Shown: positions 6,140 through 14,425 of the stretch, piece by piece
How the letters are laid out: the number at the start of each line of letters is the position of its first letter
How positions within the stretch are numbered: the first letter of the stretch is position 1
From: Salinisphaeraceae bacterium UBA4764
GTDB lineage: Bacteria > Pseudomonadota > Gammaproteobacteria > Nevskiales > Salinisphaeraceae
Assembly (NCBI GenBank): GCA_002403445.1
Contig: DHHU01000048.1
Span: 26,678 to 41,402 of the forward strand
DNA: 14,725 nucleotides
Direction: 5' to 3'
Program-made: the position numbers and the translations under genes
The notes under the pieces: model-generated
Told to the model about the DNA's origin: nothing
The model's input: only the letters and a program-made list of their open reading frames with translations
Database searches by the model: none

Positions 6140-7020
6140 TTGGCCCTCGCTGTCGGCAGTTGATCGCGGACCTGCTTAGCACGAGAGATGCGTTCAAACA
6201 TGGCGTAGGTATCGTTTTGGGCAATGGCACGACGGGTTTCGCCCAGCGCTTGCATGTAATCGTCTAGCGTGGCCACCAACGCGTCGCGATTAGCGGCGAA
6301 TATATCGCGCCATACAATCGGATCACTGGCCGCGATACGCGTGAAGTCAGCGAAACCACCGGCCGCATAATCAAAAACAGCCTCCGCATCACAGCCAGAC
6401 GCCAGCATATCCACCAGTGTAAAAGCCAAAGCGTGCGGCAGATGGCTGGTGGCAGCCAGCAGGCGGTCGTGAACGTTCGCTGACAGGTGGTCAACCCGGG
6501 CCCCAAGTGATTCCCATAGCGCGGTCACACGGGCTATGGCCGTATCAGCCGTCGCCTCGTCCGGGGTCAGCACGACGCATCGATCGTCGAACAAACTTGC
6601 AAATCCAGCTTCGAGCCCATTCTGCTCGGTGCCGGCAATCGGATGCCCTGGAACAAACCGTGCGTAGGCATCGCCCAAGTGAAGGCGGGCGCTGGCCATA
6701 ACGCAATATTTGGCGCTGCCGACATCTGTGATGACGGTGGTCGGACCGATGCTGTGGCTGAGCTGCGCCAAAACCCCATCGATCGCCCCGATCGGGACAG
6801 CGACAATCACTAGATCGGCGCTATCGGCAGCCTGCCCAACATCGAGCTCGACGCGATCGACAATCCCCAAGTGCTGGCCCTTCAGGCGCTGGCTTTCATC
6901 GGCCACCACACCCACACATTCACCGGCAAAGCCGGCGCGCTTGAGCCCGCGGGCAATGGACCCGCCGATGAGTCCGAGGCCGACGATCGTGATTCGCTCA
7001 AGCGCCCGCTCGTTAGTCAT
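6136..7020 (-). CDS. tyrA: Prephenate/arogenate dehydrogenase
   Basis: TyrA oxidises and decarboxylates prephenate (or arogenate) on the way to tyrosine. The protein has 294 residues with an N-terminal Rossmann fold: the GLGLIGG nucleotide-binding motif is at 14-20. HPIAG (126-130) and SHLPH (192-196) carry the substrate-binding and catalytic histidines known in the family, and the rest is the helical dimerisation domain. There is no chorismate mutase domain, unlike E. coli TyrA, and no C-terminal ACT domain, so feedback control by that route is unlikely. Which cofactor and substrate (NAD or NADP, prephenate or arogenate) it prefers cannot be read from the sequence. The ATG overlaps the hisC stop (ATGA) and the TGA stop overlaps the aroA start (GTGA), which indicates coupled translation. 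Confidence 0.96.
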   Translation of the reverse strand: MTNERALERITIVGLGLIGGSIARGLKRAGFAGECVGVVADESQRLKGQHLGIVDRVELDVGQAADSADLVIVAVPIGAIDGVLAQLSHSIGPTTVITDVGSAKYCVMASARLHLGDAYARFVPGHPIAGTEQNGLEAGFASLFDDRCVVLTPDEATADTAIARVTALWESLGARVDHLSANVHDRLLAATSHLPHALAFTLVDMLASGCDAEAVFDYAAGGFADFTRIAASDPIVWRDIFAANRDALVATLDDYMQALGETRRAIAQNDTYAMFERISRAKQVRDQLPTARAK

Positions 7021-8135
7021 TGTATTGCGGCATCCAGTGCCGCCAGAAAACGATCGCTATCGGCCGGTCGGCCGACCGTCACACGAATATGGTTTGGCAA
7101 GTCGTAGCTGGCCAACGGCCGAACGATCACACCCTGCCGCAACATGGCTTGGTAGATGGGATCAGAGGGCTGGCCACAGTCGAATGTCACGAAATTTGCC
7201 GCGCTGGGTAATGTTTTGAAACCGCGCTCACGAAGCGCCTGTTCGACTCGCGGCCGTTCGGCGGTGTTTGTGGCGATGGACTGCTCAACAAACGCGTGGT
7301 CATCCAGTGCCGCCGTCGCACCAAGCTGGCCGAGCGTATGGACGTTGAACGGCTGACGCACGCGGTTGAGCAAATCAGCCACGACAGTCGAGGAAAGGCC
7401 GTACCCTACCCGCATACCGGCCAAGCCGTAAATCTTCGAAAACGTTCGAGTCACCAACAGGTTATCGTGATGCTCGAGCAAGGCGCGACTGTCGAGCCGT
7501 GTCTCGGCTGCCTGATATTCGACATAGGCCTCGTCCAGCACAACCAGAACAGATGCGGGCACGGCAGCGATAAAGTCTTCCAAAGCCGTACGGTCAGCCC
7601 AGGTCCCAGTAGGATTATTGGGGCTGGCCACGAATACCACACCCGTATTGCTGTCGATGGCCTGGTACATGGCATCCAGATCGTGGCCAAGCGGCATCGC
7701 CGAATTATAAGGCATGGCTGGCACAACACGCGTTTCGGCATTGACTGCCCGACTGACGATCGGGTAGACCGCAAACGCATACTGCGAGAAAACGGCGTTT
7801 TTGGCCGGCCCCAGAAACACACGTGCTGCGAGCTCGAGGATATCGTTTGAACCGTTGCCGAGCGTGATACGTGCGGGCTCGATATGATGCAGTGCGGCGA
7901 GTTTTTGTTTTAATGGCGTGGCGTTGCCGTCCGGATAGAACCGCAGATCCCCGGCGTGTTCCGACAGAGCGGTTTGAGCACCGGGTGCCATACCGAGCGG
8001 ATTTTCATTGGACGCCAGCTTGAGGATCGAGTTCAGCCCAAGCTCGCGCTCCAAGTCCTCGATCGGTTTGCCCGGCACGTAGGTATGGAGTTCATGTATG
8101 CCAGCATGGGCATTGTTCCAGATCGCGTCGTTCAT
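7017..8135 (-). CDS. hisC: Histidinol-phosphate/aromatic aminotransferase (HisC2 type)
   Basis: This is a class I/II PLP-dependent aminotransferase of 372 residues. HTYVPGKPIEDLERELG near the N-terminus is typical of HisC. SPNNPTG (171-177), DEAYVEY (201-207) and the PLP lysine in TFSKIYGLAGMRVGYG (Lys234) are all present. In histidine operons HisC transaminates imidazole-acetol phosphate. This copy lies between pheA and tyrA, where the homologue is thought to act on phenylpyruvate, 4-hydroxyphenylpyruvate or prephenate; dual use is likely. The start was set at the first ATG, 8135, because it matches the family. A longer frame begins with TTG at 8264 and would overlap pheA by 20 bases, with a 43-residue extension I do not recognise. 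No clear ribosome binding site precedes 8135. The stop overlaps the tyrA ATG. Confidence 0.93.
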   Translation of the reverse strand: MNDAIWNNAHAGIHELHTYVPGKPIEDLERELGLNSILKLASNENPLGMAPGAQTALSEHAGDLRFYPDGNATPLKQKLAALHHIEPARITLGNGSNDILELAARVFLGPAKNAVFSQYAFAVYPIVSRAVNAETRVVPAMPYNSAMPLGHDLDAMYQAIDSNTGVVFVASPNNPTGTWADRTALEDFIAAVPASVLVVLDEAYVEYQAAETRLDSRALLEHHDNLLVTRTFSKIYGLAGMRVGYGLSSTVVADLLNRVRQPFNVHTLGQLGATAALDDHAFVEQSIATNTAERPRVEQALRERGFKTLPSAANFVTFDCGQPSDPIYQAMLRQGVIVRPLASYDLPNHIRVTVGRPADSDRFLAALDAAIQ

Positions 8136-8244
8136 GGCCAAAACAGATTGATGGGTGCAAGGGGGTGACCGAACCAAGCGGTACTTAGTCGACGGCCTAT
8201 TGGTTGATTTTACCTGTAAAAGCGCGGCCAGTCCGCCATCAACC
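8136..8244 (-). promoter_or_regulatory. pheA-hisC gap with inverted repeat and -10-like box
   Basis: In this cluster the genes from hisC to cmk overlap, yet 109 bases separate pheA from hisC. The gap holds TTTTAC-CT-GTAAAA (8208-8221), a 6-base inverted repeat around a 2-base centre. On the minus strand, TAAAAT (8207-8212) resembles a -10 box at 5 of 6 positions and overlaps the repeat. The region 17 bases further upstream matches a -35 poorly (CGGACT, 3 of 6). An internal, possibly regulated, promoter for hisC-tyrA-aroA-cmk is an inference. Confidence 0.3.
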
Positions 8245-9345
8245 TTAGCCGTCGGGGCCGTCAATAGGGCGCGGATACGCCCCGAGTACCTTGAGCAGAA
8301 TTGCGTTGGCCTCGATCAAAGCCAAGGTCTGTTGGATGGGTTCGTCATCAATATGCCCGTGCAAGTCGATGAAGAAGTTGTAATCCCAGGCCCCCCGGTG
8401 TGACGGACGTGATTCGATACGCGCCAAATCCACACCAGCCTCGGCGGCCGGGGCCAACAGGCGATACAACGCCCCCGGATGATTTTTAATGGCCACCATA
8501 ATCGTCGTAGTATCGCAGCCAGTACGCGCGACCTGCTGTTTGCCAAGCACCAAAAAACGCGTGGTGTTGTCGGGGTCGTTTTCGATATTGTTGGCGAGCA
8601 CGTTGAGGCCATAGCTCGACGCCGCGAAATGCCCGGCTATGGCCGCCACACTCTCGTCTTCGGCGGCCGCCCGCGCAGCCACGCCGTTGCTCGCGACCGA
8701 TTTGCGTGGCACATCGGGCAAATGCACGTCCAACCAATTGCGACACTGACCCAGCGCTTGTCCATGAGCCTGGATTTCCCGGATAGCGTCCAGTGAGGTT
8801 GTTGCCGACATAAGTTGATGGTGGATGCCAAGCTGTATTTCGCCGCAGATCGATAACCGGCTGTCAACCATCTGATCCAGCGTGGAACTCACAATGCCCT
8901 GGCTGGAGTTCTCGATTGGCGCCACTCCGAAGTCGGCGTTGCCTGCCGCCACTTCGCGGAAAATCTGCTCGATCGATGGCTGCGGACGCGCTGCGATGCT
9001 GCGACCGAAATGATCATAAACCGCTGCTTCCGTGTATGTGCCTTCGGGGCCGAGATAGGCAACGGCCAACGGTTGCTCCAGGGCACGACAAGCGGCCATG
9101 ATCTCGCGCATCAATCGCCTCATGGTTGCGGCCGTCAAGGGCGTATGGCGGCCCGCTGCGACCTCGCGCAATATTTCAGCCTCTCGGCCGGGCCGATAAA
9201 AATCGGCCCGGCCTTCGGCCTGTTTGATACGACCGACTTTCTGGGCCCAGGCAGCACGCTCCGCGATCAACGCCTGCAACTGCCGGTCGATCGCATCGAT
9301 CTCCTGCCGAGCCTGGGCAAGCGCGTCGTCTCGTTCGTCGGTCAT
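8245..9345 (-). CDS. pheA: Bifunctional chorismate mutase/prephenate dehydratase (P-protein)
   Basis: PheA converts chorismate to prephenate and then to phenylpyruvate. Three domains can be followed in the 366 residues. The AroQ chorismate mutase domain (about 8-88) keeps Arg13, Arg30, Lys41 and Glu55, which match the E. coli active-site residues with a small offset. The prephenate dehydratase domain (about 94-270) starts AYLGPEGTYTEAA and carries the TRF motif at 262-264 within NTTRFLVLG. The ACT domain (about 281-360) has GALYRLL and ESRPS (311-315), the phenylalanine-binding motifs, so feedback inhibition by phenylalanine is expected. The ATG at 9345 is preceded by GGTGA (9353-9357, minus strand) at a spacing of seven bases, an acceptable ribosome binding site. 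serA ends 37 bases upstream, so the two genes are probably on one transcript. Confidence 0.97.
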   Translation of the reverse strand: MTDERDDALAQARQEIDAIDRQLQALIAERAAWAQKVGRIKQAEGRADFYRPGREAEILREVAAGRHTPLTAATMRRLMREIMAACRALEQPLAVAYLGPEGTYTEAAVYDHFGRSIAARPQPSIEQIFREVAAGNADFGVAPIENSSQGIVSSTLDQMVDSRLSICGEIQLGIHHQLMSATTSLDAIREIQAHGQALGQCRNWLDVHLPDVPRKSVASNGVAARAAAEDESVAAIAGHFAASSYGLNVLANNIENDPDNTTRFLVLGKQQVARTGCDTTTIMVAIKNHPGALYRLLAPAAEAGVDLARIESRPSHRGAWDYNFFIDLHGHIDDEPIQQTLALIEANAILLKVLGAYPRPIDGPDG

Positions 9346-9382
9346 GGGCTGGTCACCGGTCTTTTACCCGGCGACGCACACG

Positions 9383-10588
9383 TCACACACGGTCGCCGAA
9401 AGCACCGAGATAGCTCACGCGCAACACACCTTCAATAGCCTCAAGCTCTTTCAGCGCGTCATTTTCGATCTCTGGATCGATATCAACCAGCGTATAGGCT
9501 ATGTCGCCCCGAGATTTATTTAGAAGATCCGCAATATTGTAGCCGTGCCGGGCCAGTATCGAGGTGATCTGGCCAACCATGTTCGGCACATTGTTGTTTA
9601 CGACCGCCACGCGATGCGAATTCGCGTTGGGCGGCATGATCGCCTCGGGAAAGTTTACTGAATTGCGAATATGGCCGTATTCCAGATACTCGCTCAGTTC
9701 ATCGGCCACCATTATGGCGCTGTTCTCCTCAGCTTCGTCGGTCGAGGCTCCGAGGTGCGGCAGGGCGATCACTTTGCCGTGGCCGCGCAGTTTCTCCGAC
9801 GGAAAATCGCATACGTAGTACCGGAGCTTGCCGTTGTCCAGCGCATCTAACACCGCGTCTTCGTCGACAATTTCAGCACGCGCAAAGTTAAGTAATACGG
9901 AATTTTCCTGCATTAGCGCCAAGCGCTCGGCGTTGACCAAACCCTCGGTTTGCTCGACCAGCGGCACGTGCACCGTGACAAAGTTCGATTTGGAAAACAC
10001 GTCGTCGACTGACAGGGCCTGATGCACGTCGGCGTGCATGCGCCAGGCATTGCTGATCGTGATGCCCGGATCATAGCCTTGGACTTTCATGCCCAGGGCA
10101 TGCGAGGCATTGGCGACATTCACGCCCACGGCACCAAGCCCCACGATGCCAAGAACCCGGCCAGGCAGCTCCGAGCCCTTGAACTCTTTTTTGCCGGCTT
10201 CGACTTTCTTTTTCAGCGCGTCGCCAGTCTCGGTGAGATTTTCAACATAGCACCAGGCGTCGATTAGGTGCCGCGATACCGCGAACATCCCCGTGAGGAC
10301 AAGCTCCTTGACGGCGTTGGCGTTGGCTCCGGGCGCGTTGAACACCGGTACGCCGCGCTGTGTCAGGGTCTCGACCGGTATATTGTTGGTCCCTGCTCCA
10401 GCGCGGCCGATCGCGCGCACCGAATCGCCCAATGTCATCTCGTGCATATTGGCCGAGCGCACGATGATGGCATCCGGTTCACTGATTTCAGAGGCGACTT
10501 CATAGCGCTCCCGCGGCAAGCGCTCCAAGCCGCGCGCAGAAATGTTGTTCAACGTCTGGATCTTGAAAATCTGCTTCTCTTGGCTCAT
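9383..10588 (-). CDS. serA: D-3-phosphoglycerate dehydrogenase with C-terminal ACT domain
   Basis: This is an NAD-dependent D-2-hydroxyacid dehydrogenase of 401 residues, most likely the enzyme for the first step of serine synthesis. The N-terminal substrate-domain part has GRAGAGTNNIP (61-71). The nucleotide-binding domain has GIVGLGAVG (147-155) with Asp173 after the second strand. Arg237 in NFARAEIVDE and His278 in PHLGAST fit the catalytic pair; the usual glycine after that arginine is alanine here. An ACT domain (about 325-395) with NNNVPNMVGQI is the expected serine-binding or regulatory part. The extra ASB domain of long SerA forms is absent. AGGA at 10594-10597 (minus strand) is a good ribosome binding site. 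The gene lies 42 bases after serC, whose enzyme uses its product, which supports the function. Its insertion between serC and pheA is not the common arrangement. Confidence 0.93.
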   Translation of the reverse strand: MSQEKQIFKIQTLNNISARGLERLPRERYEVASEISEPDAIIVRSANMHEMTLGDSVRAIGRAGAGTNNIPVETLTQRGVPVFNAPGANANAVKELVLTGMFAVSRHLIDAWCYVENLTETGDALKKKVEAGKKEFKGSELPGRVLGIVGLGAVGVNVANASHALGMKVQGYDPGITISNAWRMHADVHQALSVDDVFSKSNFVTVHVPLVEQTEGLVNAERLALMQENSVLLNFARAEIVDEDAVLDALDNGKLRYYVCDFPSEKLRGHGKVIALPHLGASTDEAEENSAIMVADELSEYLEYGHIRNSVNFPEAIMPPNANSHRVAVVNNNVPNMVGQITSILARHGYNIADLLNKSRGDIAYTLVDIDPEIENDALKELEAIEGVLRVSYLGAFGDRV

Positions 10589-10630
10589 ATAGTTCCTGGT
10601 TTCAAGTGAAAACTACGATACGCGACCGGT

Positions 10631-11713
10631 TCACCCGTTCCGCGCCTCGAAATCGCGCATGAAATCTATCAGTGCGTCGACGCCAGCTTCCGGCATAGCG
10701 TTGTAGATGGATGCCCGCATCCCGCCGACCGATCGGTGGCCTTTCAAAGCGTGCAAACCAGCCTCTTCGGCTTCGGAAAGAAAGGTCTTGTTCAAGCCGT
10801 CATCGGCCAGCAAGAACGGCACATTCATGATTGAACGCGCGTTTTCAGCCACCGGATTGTGGTAGAAATCCGATTTATCAATCGCATCATACAGTTTGCT
10901 GGCCTTGCGGTGGTTGACGGCCGCGATCGACTCCAGCCCGCCCTGATCAAGCAGCCACCGGAACGTCAGTCCGCAAATGTACCAGGCGAAACATGGCGGT
11001 GTGTTCAACATGGAATTCGCCTGGGCCTGCTGGGCATAGTCCCAGATCATCGGCACACCCGGCTGGGCCTGTTCCATCAGATCATGACGCACGATCACCA
11101 TCGTGACACCCGCCGGCCCGGCGTTTTTCTGGGCCCCGGCGTAGATCACGCCGTATTTCGACACATCCAGCGGTTCAGCCAAAAACGCTGAGGATAAATC
11201 AGCGACCAGTGGGACATCCCCGGTGTCTGGTGTTTCCGGGAAAGCGACCCCCTGGATCGTCTCGTTCGGGGTGTAATGGACATAGGCTGCATCATCACTG
11301 AGCTGCCAACTATCGCGCGGCGGCAGATCGGTAAAACCACCGTCTTCGCTCGAGGCCGCGATACGCGCTTCGCCATATTTTCCGGCTTCCTTGATCGCCT
11401 TCTTGCCCCAGTTACCGGTGATGACATGGTCGGCCACGGCTCGATGGCCCATAAGGTTCTGCGGCACAGCCGAGAACTGGCCTGCGGCACCCCCCTGAAA
11501 AAAGAGCACGCTATAGTTGTCGGGGATCTTGAGCAGAGCCCGCAGATCGGCCTCGGCCTGTTGAGCAATCGACATGAAAGCCTCGCCGCGATGGCTCATT
11601 TCCATGACCGACATACCTCGACCCTGCCAGTCGAGTAGATCGCTCTGGGCTTGTTCCAGGACTTCGCGCGGCAACGTCGCAGGGCCTGCGCTGAAGTTAT
11701 ACAAACGTGACAT
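10631..11713 (-). CDS. serC: Phosphoserine aminotransferase
   Basis: SerC transfers an amino group from glutamate to 3-phosphohydroxypyruvate, the second step of serine synthesis, and also acts on a vitamin B6 pathway intermediate in many gammaproteobacteria. The protein has 360 residues, the usual length. It starts YNFSAGPATLP, a signature of the family, with MSHRG (39-43) and GGAAGQFSAVPQNL near the cofactor and substrate sites. The PLP lysine is Lys196 in YAGAQKNAGPAG. The C-terminal GGMRASIYNAMP motif is also typical. AGGAAG (11723-11728, minus strand) precedes the ATG by nine bases. A 90-base gap separates it from gyrA, with a small GCCGG/CCGGC stem but no T-run, so read-through from gyrA is possible. 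serA follows on the same strand. Confidence 0.98.
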   Translation of the reverse strand: MSRLYNFSAGPATLPREVLEQAQSDLLDWQGRGMSVMEMSHRGEAFMSIAQQAEADLRALLKIPDNYSVLFFQGGAAGQFSAVPQNLMGHRAVADHVITGNWGKKAIKEAGKYGEARIAASSEDGGFTDLPPRDSWQLSDDAAYVHYTPNETIQGVAFPETPDTGDVPLVADLSSAFLAEPLDVSKYGVIYAGAQKNAGPAGVTMVIVRHDLMEQAQPGVPMIWDYAQQAQANSMLNTPPCFAWYICGLTFRWLLDQGGLESIAAVNHRKASKLYDAIDKSDFYHNPVAENARSIMNVPFLLADDGLNKTFLSEAEEAGLHALKGHRSVGGMRASIYNAMPEAGVDALIDFMRDFEARNG

Positions 11714-11762
11714 AAAAATTTACTTCCTACTTCAAATGTCTGGTGCCGTGCATCCGGACCAA

Positions 11763-11777
11763 GCCGGGATTACCGGC
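11763..11777 (-). other. Small inverted repeat between gyrA and serC
   Basis: GCCGG and CCGGC flank a five-base loop (GATTA on the plus strand) in the 90-base gyrA-serC gap. No T-run follows on the minus strand, so it is unlikely to be a full intrinsic terminator. It could attenuate or stabilise the transcript, or be chance. Confidence 0.3.
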
Positions 11778-11803
11778 GGTTGGGCCGGTTGGTTAGGCAA
11801 AGG

Positions 11804-14425
11804 TCAACCGTCGCCAACGGTCGTGGATTCATCTCGAGAATCGGCGTGGTTATCGGATTCTGTGGCCACGCGATCAATGCCGACCAAACGCTGCTCGGCG
11901 TCCAAGCGAATTACCCGCACGCCTTGGGTATTGCGACCCAGCAGCGAAATTTCGCTGACCGCCGTTCGGATCAATGTGCCGGTGTTGGATATCAACATGA
12001 CCTCATCACTGGCCAGCACTTGCGTGGCACCGACCACGGCACCCGTCTTATCCGAGCATTTCAGGGCACGCACGCCCTGCCCGCCACGACCACGCAACGG
12101 AAAATCAGTGGCTGGCGTGCGCTTGCCGTAACCATGCTCGCTCAGCGTCAGGACATCACCGTCACGCACTACGATCAGCGATATCACGGCATCGTCGGCA
12201 TCCCCATTGGCCGGTCCCACGCCCTTGCCAACGAGTCGAATGCCCCGAACGCCAGCCGCATCACGCCCCATGGAGCGGACGTCGGCCTCGGTGAAACGGA
12301 TACCGTTACCGGCCCGTGAGAACAACATTACCTCATCGCGTCCGCTGGTGCGGTCGACACCCACCAGCGCGTCGTCGCCGCGCAAGTCGATAGCGCGAAT
12401 GCCCGCTGCGCGTGGCCGAGAGAACTGTTCCAGCGCAGTCTTCTTGACCACGCCGTTGCGGGTCGCGAAGAACACGTTCTCGCCCGTAGCGAAATCCTTG
12501 ATCGGCAACACTTGCGAGATGCGCTCATCGTGGTCGAGATCCAGCATGTTGACAATCGGCTTGCCGCGAGCGCCGCGCCCCGCACTCGGCACGTCGTAAA
12601 CCTTGAGCCAGTACACCTTGCCGGCTGAGGAAAAACAAAGCAGCGTGTCGTGACTATGGGCCACCCACAGCTTGTCGATGAAATCCTCGTCCTTGGTCCG
12701 GGTCGCCGACTTGCCACGGCCGCCGCGTCGCTGGGCATGGTAAGCCGAAAGCGGCTGCGATTTGATATAGCCGGCGTGGGTCAGAGTCACAACCACATCT
12801 TCGGGCTCGATCAGGTCAGCCGTGGTCAGGTCGCGGTGCGACTGAATAATCTCGGTGCGGCGTGCATCAGCATATTCGTCGCGTATCGCTTCGATTTCAC
12901 CCCGAATGACTTCAAAAAGCCGGACTTCGCTGGACAAGATTTCAAGATAATCGGCGATGCGCTCGAGCAATTGCTCGAACTCCTCGACAATTTTGTCCTG
13001 CTCCAAGCCGGTAAGCCGGTGCAGACGCAAGTCGAGAATGGCCTGGGCCTGAGTGTGGGTAAGCTGATACTCGAAGTGGCCCTGGCCATCGTCCTGCATC
13101 CCGTCGGTGGCCGACAAATCGGCCGGACGCGACTCCTTGGCCCCGGCACGCTCAACCATCGACAACACCTGACCAGGCGCCCAGCGACGTCCGACCAATG
13201 CCGCCCTGGCCGCAGCCGGATTGGCAGCATGGCGTATCACGTCGATCACGTCCTCGATGTTGGCAAGCGCGATCGTCAGGCCTTCAAGCACATGTGCCCG
13301 AGCGCGGGCTTTTTTCAACTCATACTGCGTACGCCGGGTAACGACCTCGCGACGATGCCGGATAAAGGCTTCCAGCATCTGCTTGAGATTCAGCGTTTTC
13401 GGCTGGCCTTCCTCCAGCGCCACCATGTTGATGCCGAAAACGGTCTGCATCTGAGACTGGCGGTAGAGGTTGTTCAAAACCACCTCAGGTGTTTCGCCCC
13501 GGCGCAGTTCGATGACCATACGCATGCCGTCCTTGTCGGACTCGTCGCGCAGCTCGGTAATGCCTTCGATGCGCCGGTCCTTGACCAGTTCGGCCATCTT
13601 TTCCAGCAACCGTGCCTTGTTGACCTGATACGGCAACTCGGTGACTACTATCGCCTGCTTACCCTGCTTGTCGATGGTCTCAAAGTGACTGCGCGCCCGG
13701 ATAAAGATCCGGCCACGGCCGGTTGCGTAGGCTTCGCGGATACCCTCGGCACCGTTGATAAAACCGGCGGTCGGGAAATCCGGCCCCGGAAGGTGGGTCA
13801 TCAGGTCATCGATGGACGTATTTTCGTCGTCGATCAACGCCAAGCATGCCTCGGCGAGTTCGCCAATATTGTGCGGCGGGATATTGGTTGCCATACCCAC
13901 GGCAATGCCGGTGCCGCCGTTGACCAGCAGATTCGGCAGGCGCGTGGGCAGAACTTGCGGTTCATGCTCGGATTCGTCGTAGTTGGGCTGAAAATCGACC
14001 GTTTCCTTGCCGATATCGGCCAGAATCTCGTGCGCAAGCTTGGCCATGCGCACTTCGGTATAGCGCATTGCAGCCGGCGCATCGCCGTCAACCGAACCGA
14101 AGTTGCCTTGGCCGTCGACCAACACATAGCGCATGGAAAAATCCTGCGCCATGCGAACGATAGTATCGTAGACTGCGGAATCGCCGTGCGGGTGATACTT
14201 GCCGATGACGTCGCCGACCACGCGGGCCGACTTTTTGTATGACTTGTTGTAATCATTGCCGAGTTCGTGCATGGCGTAGAGTACGCGCCGATGCACGGGC
14301 TTCAGACCGTCGCGCACATCCGGCAACGCACGGCCGACGATCACGCTCATGGCGTAATCGAGATACGACTGCCGCATCTCATCCTCGAGATTGATCGGCA
14401 GAATTTCCTTGGCGATGTCGCTCAT
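11804..14425 (-). CDS. gyrA: DNA gyrase subunit A
   Basis: GyrA, with GyrB, introduces negative supercoils using ATP. The 873-residue product matches E. coli GyrA (875) in length. The N-terminal breakage-reunion part aligns with E. coli without gaps: SYLDYAMSVIVGRALPDVRDG near the start, the quinolone-resistance region YHPHGDSAVYDTIVRMAQ with Ser83 and Asp87 of the sensitive type, and the catalytic Tyr122 in MRYTEVRM. The coiled-coil and gate region follows to about 525. The GyrA box QRRGGRG lies at 565-571 and opens the six-bladed C-terminal domain that wraps DNA, so this is a gyrase subunit and not ParC. The acidic C-terminal tail is shorter than in E. coli. The ATG at 14425 is preceded by GGAA-type purine stretches but no strong ribosome binding site. 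It is the first gene of the conserved cluster. Confidence 0.99.
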   Translation of the reverse strand: MSDIAKEILPINLEDEMRQSYLDYAMSVIVGRALPDVRDGLKPVHRRVLYAMHELGNDYNKSYKKSARVVGDVIGKYHPHGDSAVYDTIVRMAQDFSMRYVLVDGQGNFGSVDGDAPAAMRYTEVRMAKLAHEILADIGKETVDFQPNYDESEHEPQVLPTRLPNLLVNGGTGIAVGMATNIPPHNIGELAEACLALIDDENTSIDDLMTHLPGPDFPTAGFINGAEGIREAYATGRGRIFIRARSHFETIDKQGKQAIVVTELPYQVNKARLLEKMAELVKDRRIEGITELRDESDKDGMRMVIELRRGETPEVVLNNLYRQSQMQTVFGINMVALEEGQPKTLNLKQMLEAFIRHRREVVTRRTQYELKKARARAHVLEGLTIALANIEDVIDVIRHAANPAAARAALVGRRWAPGQVLSMVERAGAKESRPADLSATDGMQDDGQGHFEYQLTHTQAQAILDLRLHRLTGLEQDKIVEEFEQLLERIADYLEILSSEVRLFEVIRGEIEAIRDEYADARRTEIIQSHRDLTTADLIEPEDVVVTLTHAGYIKSQPLSAYHAQRRGGRGKSATRTKDEDFIDKLWVAHSHDTLLCFSSAGKVYWLKVYDVPSAGRGARGKPIVNMLDLDHDERISQVLPIKDFATGENVFFATRNGVVKKTALEQFSRPRAAGIRAIDLRGDDALVGVDRTSGRDEVMLFSRAGNGIRFTEADVRSMGRDAAGVRGIRLVGKGVGPANGDADDAVISLIVVRDGDVLTLSEHGYGKRTPATDFPLRGRGGQGVRALKCSDKTGAVVGATQVLASDEVMLISNTGTLIRTAVSEISLLGRNTQGVRVIRLDAEQRLVGIDRVATESDNHADSRDESTTVGDG

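Noticed and set aside
8198..8212. IHF-like site on the minus strand (ATCAA, four bases, TAG)
   Set aside because: The final TTR of the consensus is not met; near matches are frequent by chance.
8136..8264. N-terminal extension of HisC from TTG 8264
   Set aside because: It would overlap pheA, uses a rare start and adds 43 residues not typical of HisC; the first ATG at 8135 matches the family. Kept as a possibility in the findings.
12650..14242. Long plus-strand open frame (530 residues) opposite gyrA
   Set aside because: It is entirely antisense to gyrA, whose protein is conserved throughout. Its translation shows no domain I recognise, and long antisense frames are common in GC-rich genes.
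13834..14256. Second minus-strand frame inside gyrA
   Set aside because: Out-of-frame shadow of gyrA with no start signal or recognised domain.
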